A stretch of DNA of 64,000 bases from Carboxydocella sporoproducens DSM 16521 (GTDB lineage: Bacteria > Bacillota > GCA-003054495 > Carboxydocellales > Carboxydocellaceae), in assembly GCF_900167165.1 (NCBI RefSeq), contig NZ_FUXM01000001.1:116083-180082 (forward strand), read 5' to 3'. The translations under genes were made by a program, and so were the position numbers. Under the pieces are notes generated by a model. It saw only the letters and a list, made by a program, of their open reading frames with translations. It was not told where the DNA came from and did not search any database. Below are positions 25,874 to 33,485 of the stretch, piece by piece; the stretch's first letter is position 1; the number at the start of each line of letters is the position of its first letter.

Positions 25874-26863
25874 TCAGGCTACCTCCCTTCTCTGGCCATA
25901 GAGCCAGCGCAAGATGATGCCTCCTGCCAGGAGGGCAGTAAAAGAGTAATAGAGATTGATGCCTGACAGGCCGATAGCCAGTAAACCCAGACTGCAAGTT
26001 CCGCCATAGAGGACCAGTACCGCCTGCCGCTGGCTTAAACCCCAATCCAGCAGACGGTGATGCAAATGCCCCCGATCGGGGACAAAAACGCCCTGCCCGT
26101 TGGCCCGCCGCCGGATAATCGCCAGCAGGACATCACTGATGGGCAAGGCCAGGATAAGCACCGGCACCAGAATGCGTACCAGGGAGAGGGCACCAGCCAT
26201 TCCTTCCAGAGTTATGGCCGCCAGGGTAAATCCTAGCAACATACTGCCTGTATCCCCGAGAAAAATGCGGGCTGGATGGAAGTTATAAAAGAGAAAGCCC
26301 AGTACCGCCCCGGCCAGCACCAGGGCCAGCCGGGCCGCCCGCCATTCCCCGGCCCCGGCAAAAAGCAAGGCCAGAAAAAGGCTGGCAAAAAGGGTAATCC
26401 CGCCTGCCAGTCCATCTAAACCATCAGTCAGGTTAATAGTATTGATCAGACCGACGACCCAGAGGATAGAAAATACCGCTCCCAGGCCATCAATATAGAA
26501 CAGGCCACCAAAAGGATTCACAGCCCACTGACTGTAAAAACCATAGCCCACCAGAATCAGGGCCGCAGCCAGCTGGCCCAGCAGTTTATGCCAGGCTTTC
26601 ATCCCCCGCCAGTCATCGATTATGCCCAGTAATACCAGCCACAAACTGCTTAAAATCAGCCCTGCCAGCCGGGAATCCAGCCCTACCGCCAGGGGCCAGC
26701 CAATAAACAGGCCCAGAGCTATTCCCAGTCCCCCCAGGCGGGGTATAGGCCGGGCATGAATATGACGTCCTCCCGGTTGGGCCACCGCCCCCATTTTTTC
26801 GGCTAATTCCATAACCAGGGGCATTGATGCCCAGGTCAAAGCCAGTGCCAGGAAAAAAGGCAT
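25874..26863 (-). CDS. tagO: Undecaprenyl-phosphate HexNAc-1-phosphate transferase (TagO/WecA family)
   Basis: About 329 aa polytopic membrane protein. Signature stretches are IPRLGGLGIALG, GIIDDWRG, NTINLTDGLDGLAGG, FLGDTGSMLLGF and DRGHLHHRLLDWG, which hold the Mg2+-binding aspartates and the HLHHR motif of the family. It starts lipid-linked synthesis of wall teichoic or related polymer. The ATG at 26863 has GGAGG 8 nt upstream; the GTG at 26878 overlaps the ribosome site. Followed directly by the LCP transferase. Confidence 0.93.
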   Translation of the reverse strand: MPFFLALALTWASMPLVMELAEKMGAVAQPGGRHIHARPIPRLGGLGIALGLFIGWPLAVGLDSRLAGLILSSLWLVLLGIIDDWRGMKAWHKLLGQLAAALILVGYGFYSQWAVNPFGGLFYIDGLGAVFSILWVVGLINTINLTDGLDGLAGGITLFASLFLALLFAGAGEWRAARLALVLAGAVLGFLFYNFHPARIFLGDTGSMLLGFTLAAITLEGMAGALSLVRILVPVLILALPISDVLLAIIRRRANGQGVFVPDRGHLHHRLLDWGLSQRQAVLVLYGGTCSLGLLAIGLSGINLYYSFTALLAGGIILRWLYGQRREVA

Positions 26864-26949
26864 AATAACCACCTCCACAGTAATAACTTGCCCCGGCTAA
26901 CAGGATTTTTTGCATTTTCAGCGAAAACTATAGGGGAGGAGGGGATAAA

Positions 26950-27588
26950 ATGCTAATTGCAGAGATCATGACACCCCAGCCGGTCAGCATCAGTGCTGAT
27001 GCCCAGGTGGGACAGGCCCTGGAATTGATGCGCACTCACAGTGTTCGCCATTTGCCGGTAATCACCAGGGAGGGCAAACTGGTAGGTCTGCTCAGTGAAA
27101 CCGATATCCTGCGCCTTTTTCCGCGCAAGGAATTGAATAAGTATGAAGCCAACTTGCTGAGCCGGACCCCGGTCCGACAAATCATGAAAACCGATCCCCA
27201 TTTTATTGAACCAACCGCCACGGTTGAAGCAGCAGCCCATCTCTTTGCCAGCTGCCATCTGGATTGCCTGCCTGTGGTGGAAAACCAGCGCCTGGTAGGT
27301 ATTATCACCGAAACCGATGTTTTTCGCATTTTTGCCACCGCCTTCGGTTTTGCCGAACCCGGTACCCGGGTAACTATTGCCATCAGTCCCCGCAAAGGAT
27401 TTCTGGCCAGTCTGGTTACCGCCCTTGACCGGTACAATCTCCGGGTGGAAAAACTGGTGGTCTTGCCCGATGAAATTGTTCTCAAACTGGCTCAGGAGGA
27501 TAAAGAGCTGGTAAAACGAGCCCTCAGCGAAGCCGGTTTTCAGGTCATCCATCTTACCAGTGATCCGCTGGCCTGTCCCTGGACTTAA
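26950..27588 (+). CDS. CBS-pair and ACT domain protein (AcuB-like)
   Basis: 212 aa. Two CBS domains (MTPQPVSISADAQVGQALELM and MKTDPHFIEPTATVEAAAHLF) followed by a C-terminal ACT-like domain (RVTIAISPRKGFLASLVTALDRY). AcuB of B. subtilis has this order and is linked to acetoin use, but this gene has no acetoin neighbours; an adenylate-sensing regulator role is the family expectation. Monocistronic, with GGAGGAGGGG before the ATG and a terminator after it. Confidence 0.85.
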   Translation: MLIAEIMTPQPVSISADAQVGQALELMRTHSVRHLPVITREGKLVGLLSETDILRLFPRKELNKYEANLLSRTPVRQIMKTDPHFIEPTATVEAAAHLFASCHLDCLPVVENQRLVGIITETDVFRIFATAFGFAEPGTRVTIAISPRKGFLASLVTALDRYNLRVEKLVVLPDEIVLKLAQEDKELVKRALSEAGFQVIHLTSDPLACPWT

Positions 27589-27630
27589 AAAACCCCCTGG
27601 CCTTACCTGCCGGTAAGGTCAGGGGGTTTG
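27586..27630. terminator. Bidirectional terminator between convergent genes
   Basis: A 16-bp stem with one mismatch (27592-27607 with 27612-27627, core CCTTACC/GGTAAGG) is flanked by A6 on one side and TTTG on the other. Confidence 0.85.
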
Positions 27631-27632
27631 AT

Positions 27633-28910
27633 TTAGAAGTAGCGCCAGGTTATATAGATATGGCTTATAACAATCGAGAGCAACATCAAGGGGAAGGCTA
27701 CCAGCATAAAGCGCAGGAAGCCGATGGGTTTACCCTGACTCTCAGCCATTCCCGCTACAATCACGTTGGCTGAAGCACCTACCAGTGTTCCATTGCCGCC
27801 CAGGCAGGCTCCCAGAGCCAGAGACCACCAGAGGGGCTCCAGATTGGCAATCCCGCCGGTCAGGCCTACCTCCTTGATCAAGGGAATCATAGTAGCTACA
27901 AAGGGAATATTATCCACAAATGCCGAAGCTATGGCCGCCACCCAGAGAATCAATCCTGCCGCCAGCTCCGTATCCCCGCTGGTGACAGTCAAAGTCCACT
28001 GGGCCAGCCGGCTGATTACTCCCGTTTCCACCAGACCCCCTACCAGGGCGAACAGGCCTACAAAGAAGAAAATGGTTCCCCATTCCACTGTATGAAAAGC
28101 TTCCTCCAGATCAATCCGGGAGAGCAACAGCAAGAGTACCGCTCCCCCCATGGCAATGGTGGCTGATTCAATATGAAAAACCTGGTGCAGGAAAAAGCCC
28201 AGAATGGTCAAGGCCAGTACTCCCAAAGATTGATAAAGCAATGGTCCCTTTTTCAGTTCTCGCGCCGGATCCAGTTGTAACAGCCGTTGCCTGGTCTCCT
28301 CATCGATAACCAGCTGCCGCCGGTAAATCAAAACCAGAATCGGCAGGGTGACTGCCATAACAATAATCGCCACCGGGCCAAGGTGCAGCATGAAATCAAG
28401 GAAACTCAGCTCCTTGACGGCACTACCAATCATAATGTTGGGTGGGTCCCCGATGAGAGTCGCCGTTCCACCTACGTTAGAAGCGATGATCTCGCTGATG
28501 AGAAAGGGTATAGGGCTGATCCCCATTTCCCGGCAGAGAGTAAAGGTAACAGGTGCTACCAGCAAAACCGTGGTGACATTATCCAGAAAAGCGGAAGCCC
28601 CTGCAGTTAAAAGACTCAGGTAAACCAGCAAAGCTAACGGCCGCCCCTTTGCCAGCCGCACAGATGTCAGGGCCAGATACTCAAAAACTCCGGTTTTGCG
28701 AATAATCCCCACAATGATCATCATCCCGATCAATAAGCCAAGGGTATTAAAATCCACATGATGTAACCCCTGCTCCTGGGTCTCTAAACCCAGCAAAATC
28801 ATAGCCAGGCCACCGGCCAGGGCTACAGCTGTTCGTGGCAGTTTTTCCGCCACAATCAGAGCATACGTGAGAAGAAAAATTCCCGTCGCCAGTTCCATTT
28901 TCCCTATCAT
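27633..28910 (-). CDS. ArsB/NhaD family ion transporter
   Basis: 425 aa polytopic membrane protein of the ion-transporter superfamily. Two repeats are seen: TAGASAFLDNVTTVLLVAP with GDPPNIMIG in the first, and ASAFVDNIPFVATMIPL with NGTLVGASANVI in the second. Such proteins carry arsenite or Na+/H+, or dicarboxylates. No arsR or arsA is nearby, so arsenite is not supported in particular. AGGAGG precedes the ATG at 6 nt. It is divergent from the binding-protein gene. Confidence 0.85.
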   Translation of the reverse strand: MIGKMELATGIFLLTYALIVAEKLPRTAVALAGGLAMILLGLETQEQGLHHVDFNTLGLLIGMMIIVGIIRKTGVFEYLALTSVRLAKGRPLALLVYLSLLTAGASAFLDNVTTVLLVAPVTFTLCREMGISPIPFLISEIIASNVGGTATLIGDPPNIMIGSAVKELSFLDFMLHLGPVAIIVMAVTLPILVLIYRRQLVIDEETRQRLLQLDPARELKKGPLLYQSLGVLALTILGFFLHQVFHIESATIAMGGAVLLLLLSRIDLEEAFHTVEWGTIFFFVGLFALVGGLVETGVISRLAQWTLTVTSGDTELAAGLILWVAAIASAFVDNIPFVATMIPLIKEVGLTGGIANLEPLWWSLALGACLGGNGTLVGASANVIVAGMAESQGKPIGFLRFMLVAFPLMLLSIVISHIYITWRYF

Positions 28911-29007
28911 TTCCTGCCTCCTTTCTTTTTTACCCTTCTATTATAAATTAAAAATTCATATATTGAAAATAGTGACTCCATACTGATGAAGGAGAGGTGG
29001 GTGGAAA

Positions 29008-30027
29008 ATGAGCATCTTCAGATGGGTACTGGTTATGCTTATTTCCTTGCTCCTGGCAGGTTGCAGTCTCAGCAAAGAAGCCAAACCCCCTATCACTGAA
29101 AAAAAATTAACCCCGGTCCGTTTGACCGAAGCTGTGCGCAGTGTCTATTATGCTCCCCAGTATGTAGCCTTCAGCCAGGGCTTTTTTCAGGCCGAACACC
29201 TGGAAGTTCAGCTTCAAACTGCCTGGGGCGGGGATAAATCTCTAGCTTCCCTGATCAAGCAGGAAACTGATTTTATCCTGGCCGGGCCTGACCTGGTCCT
29301 TCAGGCTCGCCGCCAGCACCCTCCCCTTCGGGAATTGCCCCTGGTTTTCGCCCAGTTAACCCGCCGGGATGGTTCCTTTTTAATTGGCCGCCAGCCTGAA
29401 CCTGATTTCACCTGGAACAATCTCAAAGGCAAAATGGTTATCACCAGCCGCCGGGGAAGCATGCCGGAAATGGCTCTGAACTGGCTATTGCAGCAACAGG
29501 GCCTCAAACCTTACCGGGATGTAACATTAGTCCAGAATATCCCGGCAGAATGGGTAGCCGGAGCCTTCATCAGCGGCAGTGGCCATTATCTACAGGCTTT
29601 TGAGCCCCTGGCCTTTACTCTGGAAAAACAGGGACAGGGAAAGGTACTGGCCTCTCTGGGCCAGGCTGAGCCAGAATTGCCTTTTGCGGTTTACCTGAGC
29701 TTGCCCTCCACTCTGGAATTAAAAAAGACCTCCACCCTGGCCTTCCTGCGGGCCCTGGCCCGGGCCCAGCGCTGGGTGGCAGAACATACCCCGACCGATA
29801 CGGCCGCTGCCATCAAGCCCTTCTTCCCCGAATACAGCCAGGCAGAACTGGAGCAAATGCTTACCCGCTATTATCAGGCCGGAGTCTGGGCCGAAAGTCC
29901 TCTCCCTGCCGCGACTGCTTTTAATAATCTCCAGGAAATGATGGTCAGTACCGGCCAGCTGGCTGCTCCTCTGCCAGAAAAGGAGTTGGTCAATCCAGAG
30001 CCGGCCCGCTCAGCCCTGTCCCATTAA
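29008..30027 (+). CDS. Orphan substrate-binding lipoprotein (SsuA/ThiY-like)
   Basis: 339 aa. Signal peptide with lipobox LLAGC (Cys near residue 19), then a type-2 periplasmic-binding fold like the NMT1/SsuA/TauA family (VRSVYYAPQYVAFSQGFF ... WNNLKGKMVITSRRGSMPEMALNW). Family ligands are sulfonates, nitrate/bicarbonate or thiamine precursors. No permease or ATPase gene is next to it, so it either uses components encoded elsewhere or is a sensor. Its stop overlaps the stop of the convergent Fnr-like gene by four bases. Confidence 0.82.
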   Translation: MSIFRWVLVMLISLLLAGCSLSKEAKPPITEKKLTPVRLTEAVRSVYYAPQYVAFSQGFFQAEHLEVQLQTAWGGDKSLASLIKQETDFILAGPDLVLQARRQHPPLRELPLVFAQLTRRDGSFLIGRQPEPDFTWNNLKGKMVITSRRGSMPEMALNWLLQQQGLKPYRDVTLVQNIPAEWVAGAFISGSGHYLQAFEPLAFTLEKQGQGKVLASLGQAEPELPFAVYLSLPSTLELKKTSTLAFLRALARAQRWVAEHTPTDTAAAIKPFFPEYSQAELEQMLTRYYQAGVWAESPLPAATAFNNLQEMMVSTGQLAAPLPEKELVNPEPARSALSH

Positions 30028-30695
30028 AAACATTTGTCCTTGAGCAAATAATATCTCCCCTGTTTGTCAATTCTGCCGCTTTCCTTCAGTTCTTTTAAGG
30101 CCTGGACCACAATTACCCGGGAAACTCCCAGCATATCGGCCAGGTCCTGCTGGGTCAGCTGAACCTGGATCACCGTCCCCTGGGGAGTGGAACGACCATG
30201 CTCCCGGGCCAGCCGGACCAGTAACTTGCTCAGGCGTACCGGCACGGTATCGGTCAATAACTCCCCCTTGCTTTCCAGAGCCTGATAAAACTTGCTCCCC
30301 AGATAGCTAATTAACTGCATGGTCAGGCGGGGCTGAGCCAGCACCGCCTTTTCCAGCTGCTGTCTGCTGATGGTACAGCAGCGGGTGTTCTCCAGAGCGA
30401 TCGCAGTTACCGGCCAGTTTTGCACTGAAAACAGGTTTTCTTCCCCCAGTACATCCCCTTTGCCAGCAATATCAACAATCACTTCCCTGCCTTCTTCTGT
30501 AAACTGGATCAGTTTGACAGAACCCTCTTTGAGCAGAAATACCGTTTCCGCCGGTTCCCCTTGCCGAAACAGTTCCTCCCCTTTTTCCAGGTGCCTTTTC
30601 CCTGTATTCTGGCAAATATGCTGGAAAAGATCTTCCTGTACCCCGGCAAAAAGGGGAATATCCCGCAGACAAAAAGCGCATTCCTCCCGCAACAC
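30024..30695 (-). CDS. Fnr-like Crp family regulator with N-terminal CxxC
   Basis: About 223 aa. Cyclic-nucleotide-binding-like sensor, dimer helix and winged helix (LTQQDLADMLGVSRVIVVQAL). The N-terminus has CAFC, and further Cys occur at CC (residues near 108) and in the C-terminal KDKCF; together they could hold an Fe-S cluster as in Fnr proteins, but the arrangement is not a classical one. GTG at 30695 has GGAGG 8 nt upstream; the GTG at 30704 touches the site. Divergent from the thioredoxin-reductase-like gene, which it may control as a redox or NO sensor. Confidence 0.85.
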   Translation of the reverse strand: MLREECAFCLRDIPLFAGVQEDLFQHICQNTGKRHLEKGEELFRQGEPAETVFLLKEGSVKLIQFTEEGREVIVDIAGKGDVLGEENLFSVQNWPVTAIALENTRCCTISRQQLEKAVLAQPRLTMQLISYLGSKFYQALESKGELLTDTVPVRLSKLLVRLAREHGRSTPQGTVIQVQLTQQDLADMLGVSRVIVVQALKELKESGRIDKQGRYYLLKDKCF

Positions 30696-30818
30696 AACCC
30701 TCACCTCCAGAATCCCTTGTTTATATTCTCCACTAAATCCCCAATCCCTGCCAGGTCTAACTTTTTCCTCTACCGGTCATACTATGAAAGAAACACAAGC
30801 AACAGAAAGGGGATTGGC

Positions 30819-31688
30819 ATGGAGGATAAAATCTATGATATCGCCATCATCGGCTGCGGCCCCGCTGGCCTTTCAGCCGCCATCAATGGTCAGATTCGCC
30901 GTAAGTCCATCATCCACTTCGGGACAGATTTTTGTTCCCCTAAATTACATAAAGCCCCCCGGGTGGACAATTACCTGGGCCTGCCGGAAATGAGCGGAGA
31001 TGAAATGCGCCAGCGTTTTCTCGCCCATTACCAGAGTCTGGGGCTCAATATCCTGCCCCAGCAGGTTACTCAGGTCGCACCTCAGGGAGAAGTTTTTGGC
31101 CTGCTGGCCAAAAATGAATTCTACCAGGCCAGAACGGTGATTATCGCCACCGGCATACCTATGGCCCGCTTTTTGCCTGGAGAACAGGAACTGCTGGGCA
31201 AAGGAGTAGGCTATTGTGCCACTTGCGATGGTCCCCTTTATCAGGGTAAAACAGTAGCCTACATAGCCGAAAACCCCAAAGGGGAAGAAGAACTGCCTTT
31301 CTTGACCCAGATCTGCGGCAAAGTCTACTATCTTCCCCTTTATGAAAAGAATATAGGTTTTCAAGCTGCCAATCTGGAGGTTGTGTTCATTAGGCCCAGG
31401 GCAATCCATGGTCAGGATAAGGTGGAGGCCCTGGAGCTGGCCGACGGTACCCGGCTGACAGTGGATGGAGTTTTTCTGGAAAAAGAGACCTTACCACCCG
31501 GTCAACTGATTCCAGGGCTAGAGCTGGAGGATAACCATATTAAAGTCAACCGCCAGCAGGAAACCAATCTCCCAGGTGTTTTTGCCGCCGGGGACTGTAC
31601 CGGTACCCCCTACCAGCTGGCCAAGGCTGTAGGAGAAGGGCTGGTAGCGGCTCTGGCAGCAGTGCGCTATCTGGATCGACAGCAATAA
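30819..31688 (+). CDS. Thioredoxin-reductase-like flavoprotein lacking NADPH motifs (ferredoxin-type candidate)
   Basis: 289 aa, shorter than NADPH thioredoxin reductases (305-320). FAD site IIGCGPAGLSAA, redox centre CATC in GYCATCDGP and the C-terminal FAD motif GVFAAGDCTG are intact. At the NADPH site the usual GxGxxA and HRRxxxR are replaced by YIAENPKGEEE and FIRPRAI, as in the ferredoxin-dependent flavin thioredoxin reductases of clostridia. So I expect electrons from ferredoxin. The ATG at 30819 has AAGGGG 6 nt upstream; the open frame further upstream has no ribosome site. Divergent from an Fnr-like regulator. Confidence 0.83.
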   Translation: MEDKIYDIAIIGCGPAGLSAAINGQIRRKSIIHFGTDFCSPKLHKAPRVDNYLGLPEMSGDEMRQRFLAHYQSLGLNILPQQVTQVAPQGEVFGLLAKNEFYQARTVIIATGIPMARFLPGEQELLGKGVGYCATCDGPLYQGKTVAYIAENPKGEEELPFLTQICGKVYYLPLYEKNIGFQAANLEVVFIRPRAIHGQDKVEALELADGTRLTVDGVFLEKETLPPGQLIPGLELEDNHIKVNRQQETNLPGVFAAGDCTGTPYQLAKAVGEGLVAALAAVRYLDRQQ

Positions 31689-31716
31689 AAACAAGGGCCC
31701 CGGTCATGACCGGGGC
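31684..31716 (-). terminator. Terminator of the candidate small RNA (also end of the TrxR-like gene)
   Basis: A perfect 20-nt palindrome at 31697-31716 (GCCCCGGTCA arm) is followed on the minus strand by CCTTGTTTTTATT. On the plus strand only TTTAA follows, so it is the better terminator for minus-strand transcripts. Confidence 0.75.
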
Positions 31717-31837
31717 TTTAACATGGGGAGAGGATGGATGAGTGGGTGTGGGTCTATGGTATTGGAGTTCAAAAATGAACTCCAAACTTGTAAACTTTTT
31801 TACATTTTCGCTAATGAGTGTTATTATCGTTTACCGC
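31685..31837 (-). ncRNA. Candidate small regulatory RNA, about 150 nt
   Basis: A perfect sigma-A promoter on the minus strand points into a stretch with no minus-strand gene, and the predicted transcript ends at a strong terminator. It holds a hairpin with 9-bp arms (TTGGAGTTC at 31762-31770, GAACTCCAA at 31777-31785) and then an unpaired C-rich part (31722-31751; ACCCACACCC, CCTCTCCCC) able to pair with Shine-Dalgarno sequences, as in several Firmicute sRNAs. No plausible ORF with a ribosome site. It is not a family I recognise; a 3'UTR product of the upstream operon is the alternative. Confidence 0.55.
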
Positions 31838-31843
31838 AACTTA

Positions 31844-31872
31844 ATTATATCCTCTCCCCCGCTTCTTGTCAA
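31844..31872 (-). promoter_or_regulatory. Consensus sigma-A promoter for the candidate small RNA
   Basis: TTGACA (31867-31872), 17-bp spacer, TATAAT (31844-31849) on the minus strand: a perfect consensus and the best promoter I saw in the window. It lies just after the stop codon of the exchanger gene and cannot serve any minus-strand protein gene downstream. Confidence 0.8.
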
Positions 31873-31874
31873 TA

Positions 31875-32876
31875 TCACTGGCTAAAGGCGATTAACAAAA
31901 ATAACCCGTAAAAAATACCGCCTGCCAGCAAGGTAAAGGCACTAATCCTGCCTTTGATGTTCATCAAAAGATAAACATAACCTGCGGAGGCCAGAGCAAA
32001 AAAGGAGCTAATAAGCGGTAAAGAAGGCCAGGTAAATTGCCAGGGGGTCAGGAAGATCCCCAGAGCGGGAATAACTGAACTCTGGAAAACCATTGCCCCG
32101 GAAATATTGCCCAGCGCCAGAGTGTCCCTTCCCTGCCGAATCCAGATTACTGAATTGAACTTTTCCGGTAACTCAGTGGCAATGGGCGTGATAATCAGGG
32201 ACAGGACCAGCGGCGAAATACCCCAGTGTCCCGAAAGAACTTCCAGAGATTTGACGAAATACTCAGCCCCCATTACAATGGCCCCTAAAGCAGTTACAAC
32301 CTGTAACAGGATTATGCCCAGGGCGGGGTTGGGATTATTTCTGGCAAAGGTGAGAGGAGAAAGGCATTCACATTCTACCCCTTCCTCATCCTGAATGGTT
32401 TTATAAGCATAAATAATATAGGCTCCCAGCAAGGCCACTGCCACTGCCAGTTTCAACTGCCTTATAGTCAGGAATGAAGCCACAATGGCCAGAGCATAGA
32501 CCAGCAAGAAGAAACGCAAATCCCGGCCAACTACCCTCTTATCCACTGTCATCCAGGTGCGGCTGGGGCGCCGATAGGCAAAAGCCAGAGCTGCCAGCCC
32601 GGACACACAAAAAGCCAGGGTTCCCAGCATAAACGGAGCTCCCAGAATAGCTCCAATACCGATTTCTGTACCAGCCTCCTGGCCAGCGTTGAAGAGAATG
32701 GCTATAATGGGTACCAGGGTTTCCGGCAGGGCCGTCCCCACCGCTGCCAGAATACTGCCCACCGCCCCTTCGTTCATTCCTAATCGTTTCCCCAGCCATT
32801 CCACCCCGTTGGTGAACAGCTCTGCTCCTAACAAAATTACTCCCAAACTGACCAGGAGAATACCGATTTCCAGCAT
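31875..32876 (-). CDS. Sodium/calcium exchanger family (CaCA) antiporter
   Basis: 333 aa membrane protein with the two inverted alpha repeats of the family: VGTALPETLVPI in the N half and ITPIATELPEKFNSV in the C half, whose acidic residues bind the cation. It exchanges Ca2+ for Na+ or H+. A hydrophilic loop with CEC sits between the halves. The start is four bases after the ysxC stop, with GGAGG inside ysxC, so it belongs to the lon-ysxC transcription unit. Confidence 0.9.
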   Translation of the reverse strand: MLEIGILLVSLGVILLGAELFTNGVEWLGKRLGMNEGAVGSILAAVGTALPETLVPIIAILFNAGQEAGTEIGIGAILGAPFMLGTLAFCVSGLAALAFAYRRPSRTWMTVDKRVVGRDLRFFLLVYALAIVASFLTIRQLKLAVAVALLGAYIIYAYKTIQDEEGVECECLSPLTFARNNPNPALGIILLQVVTALGAIVMGAEYFVKSLEVLSGHWGISPLVLSLIITPIATELPEKFNSVIWIRQGRDTLALGNISGAMVFQSSVIPALGIFLTPWQFTWPSLPLISSFFALASAGYVYLLMNIKGRISAFTLLAGGIFYGLFLLIAFSQ

Positions 32877-32879
32877 GCC

Positions 32880-33485
32880 TCAGCCTCCGTTCTCCTCAGT
32901 AATTCCTGCGGCCCGGGCCAGCCAGTCCCATACTTCTTCCCGACCCTGCCTGGTCTCTGCCGAAAAGGGCAGCAGCTGGTGTTCCGGTTTTAACCCCAGC
33001 TCATTCCTGATAATCTTCAGGTGTTTGGCCCATTGCCCCCGGCTGATTTTATCCGCCTTGGTGGCTACCACCAGGGTCGGTTTGTTGAAGTAGCAGAGCC
33101 AGTCATACATCATCACGTCATCCCGGGTAGGGGGATGGCGAATATCCACCAGCAGCACCACTGCCACCAGTTCCCGGCGTTGATTGAGATAGGCTTCGAT
33201 AAAACGTCCCCAGCGCTCCCGTTCCGCCCTGGAAACCCGGGCAAAACCATAGCCGGGCAAATCCACGAGGTAAAGCAGATCATTGACACTATAAAAATTG
33301 ATGGTCTGGGTTTTGCCCGGCTGGGAACTGGTACGGGCCAGGTTTTTTCTCTGCACCAGGGTATTGATAAGAGAAGATTTGCCCACATTGGAACGGCCGG
33401 CGAAGGCAATTTCCGGCCGGCCGTCCTGAGGATATTGTTCTGCTTTGACTGCACTAACAGTATATTCTGCCTTAATGATTTTCAT
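32880..33485 (-). CDS. ysxC: Ribosome biogenesis GTPase YsxC/EngB
   Basis: About 201 aa TrmE-Era-EngA-YihA type GTPase for 50S subunit assembly. G1 is [10 protein letters not shown]3 DLPGYG, G4 TKADK. The ATG at 33485 has GAGG 6 nt upstream and lies inside the end of lon, giving a 14-base overlap; lon-ysxC is also the gene order of B. subtilis. The longer frame to 33521 adds a tail with no ribosome site. Confidence 0.95.
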   Translation of the reverse strand: MKIIKAEYTVSAVKAEQYPQDGRPEIAFAGRSNVGKSSLINTLVQRKNLARTSSQPGKTQTINFYSVNDLLYLVDLPGYGFARVSRAERERWGRFIEAYLNQRRELVAVVLLVDIRHPPTRDDVMMYDWLCYFNKPTLVVATKADKISRGQWAKHLKIIRNELGLKPEHQLLPFSAETRQGREEVWDWLARAAGITEENGG

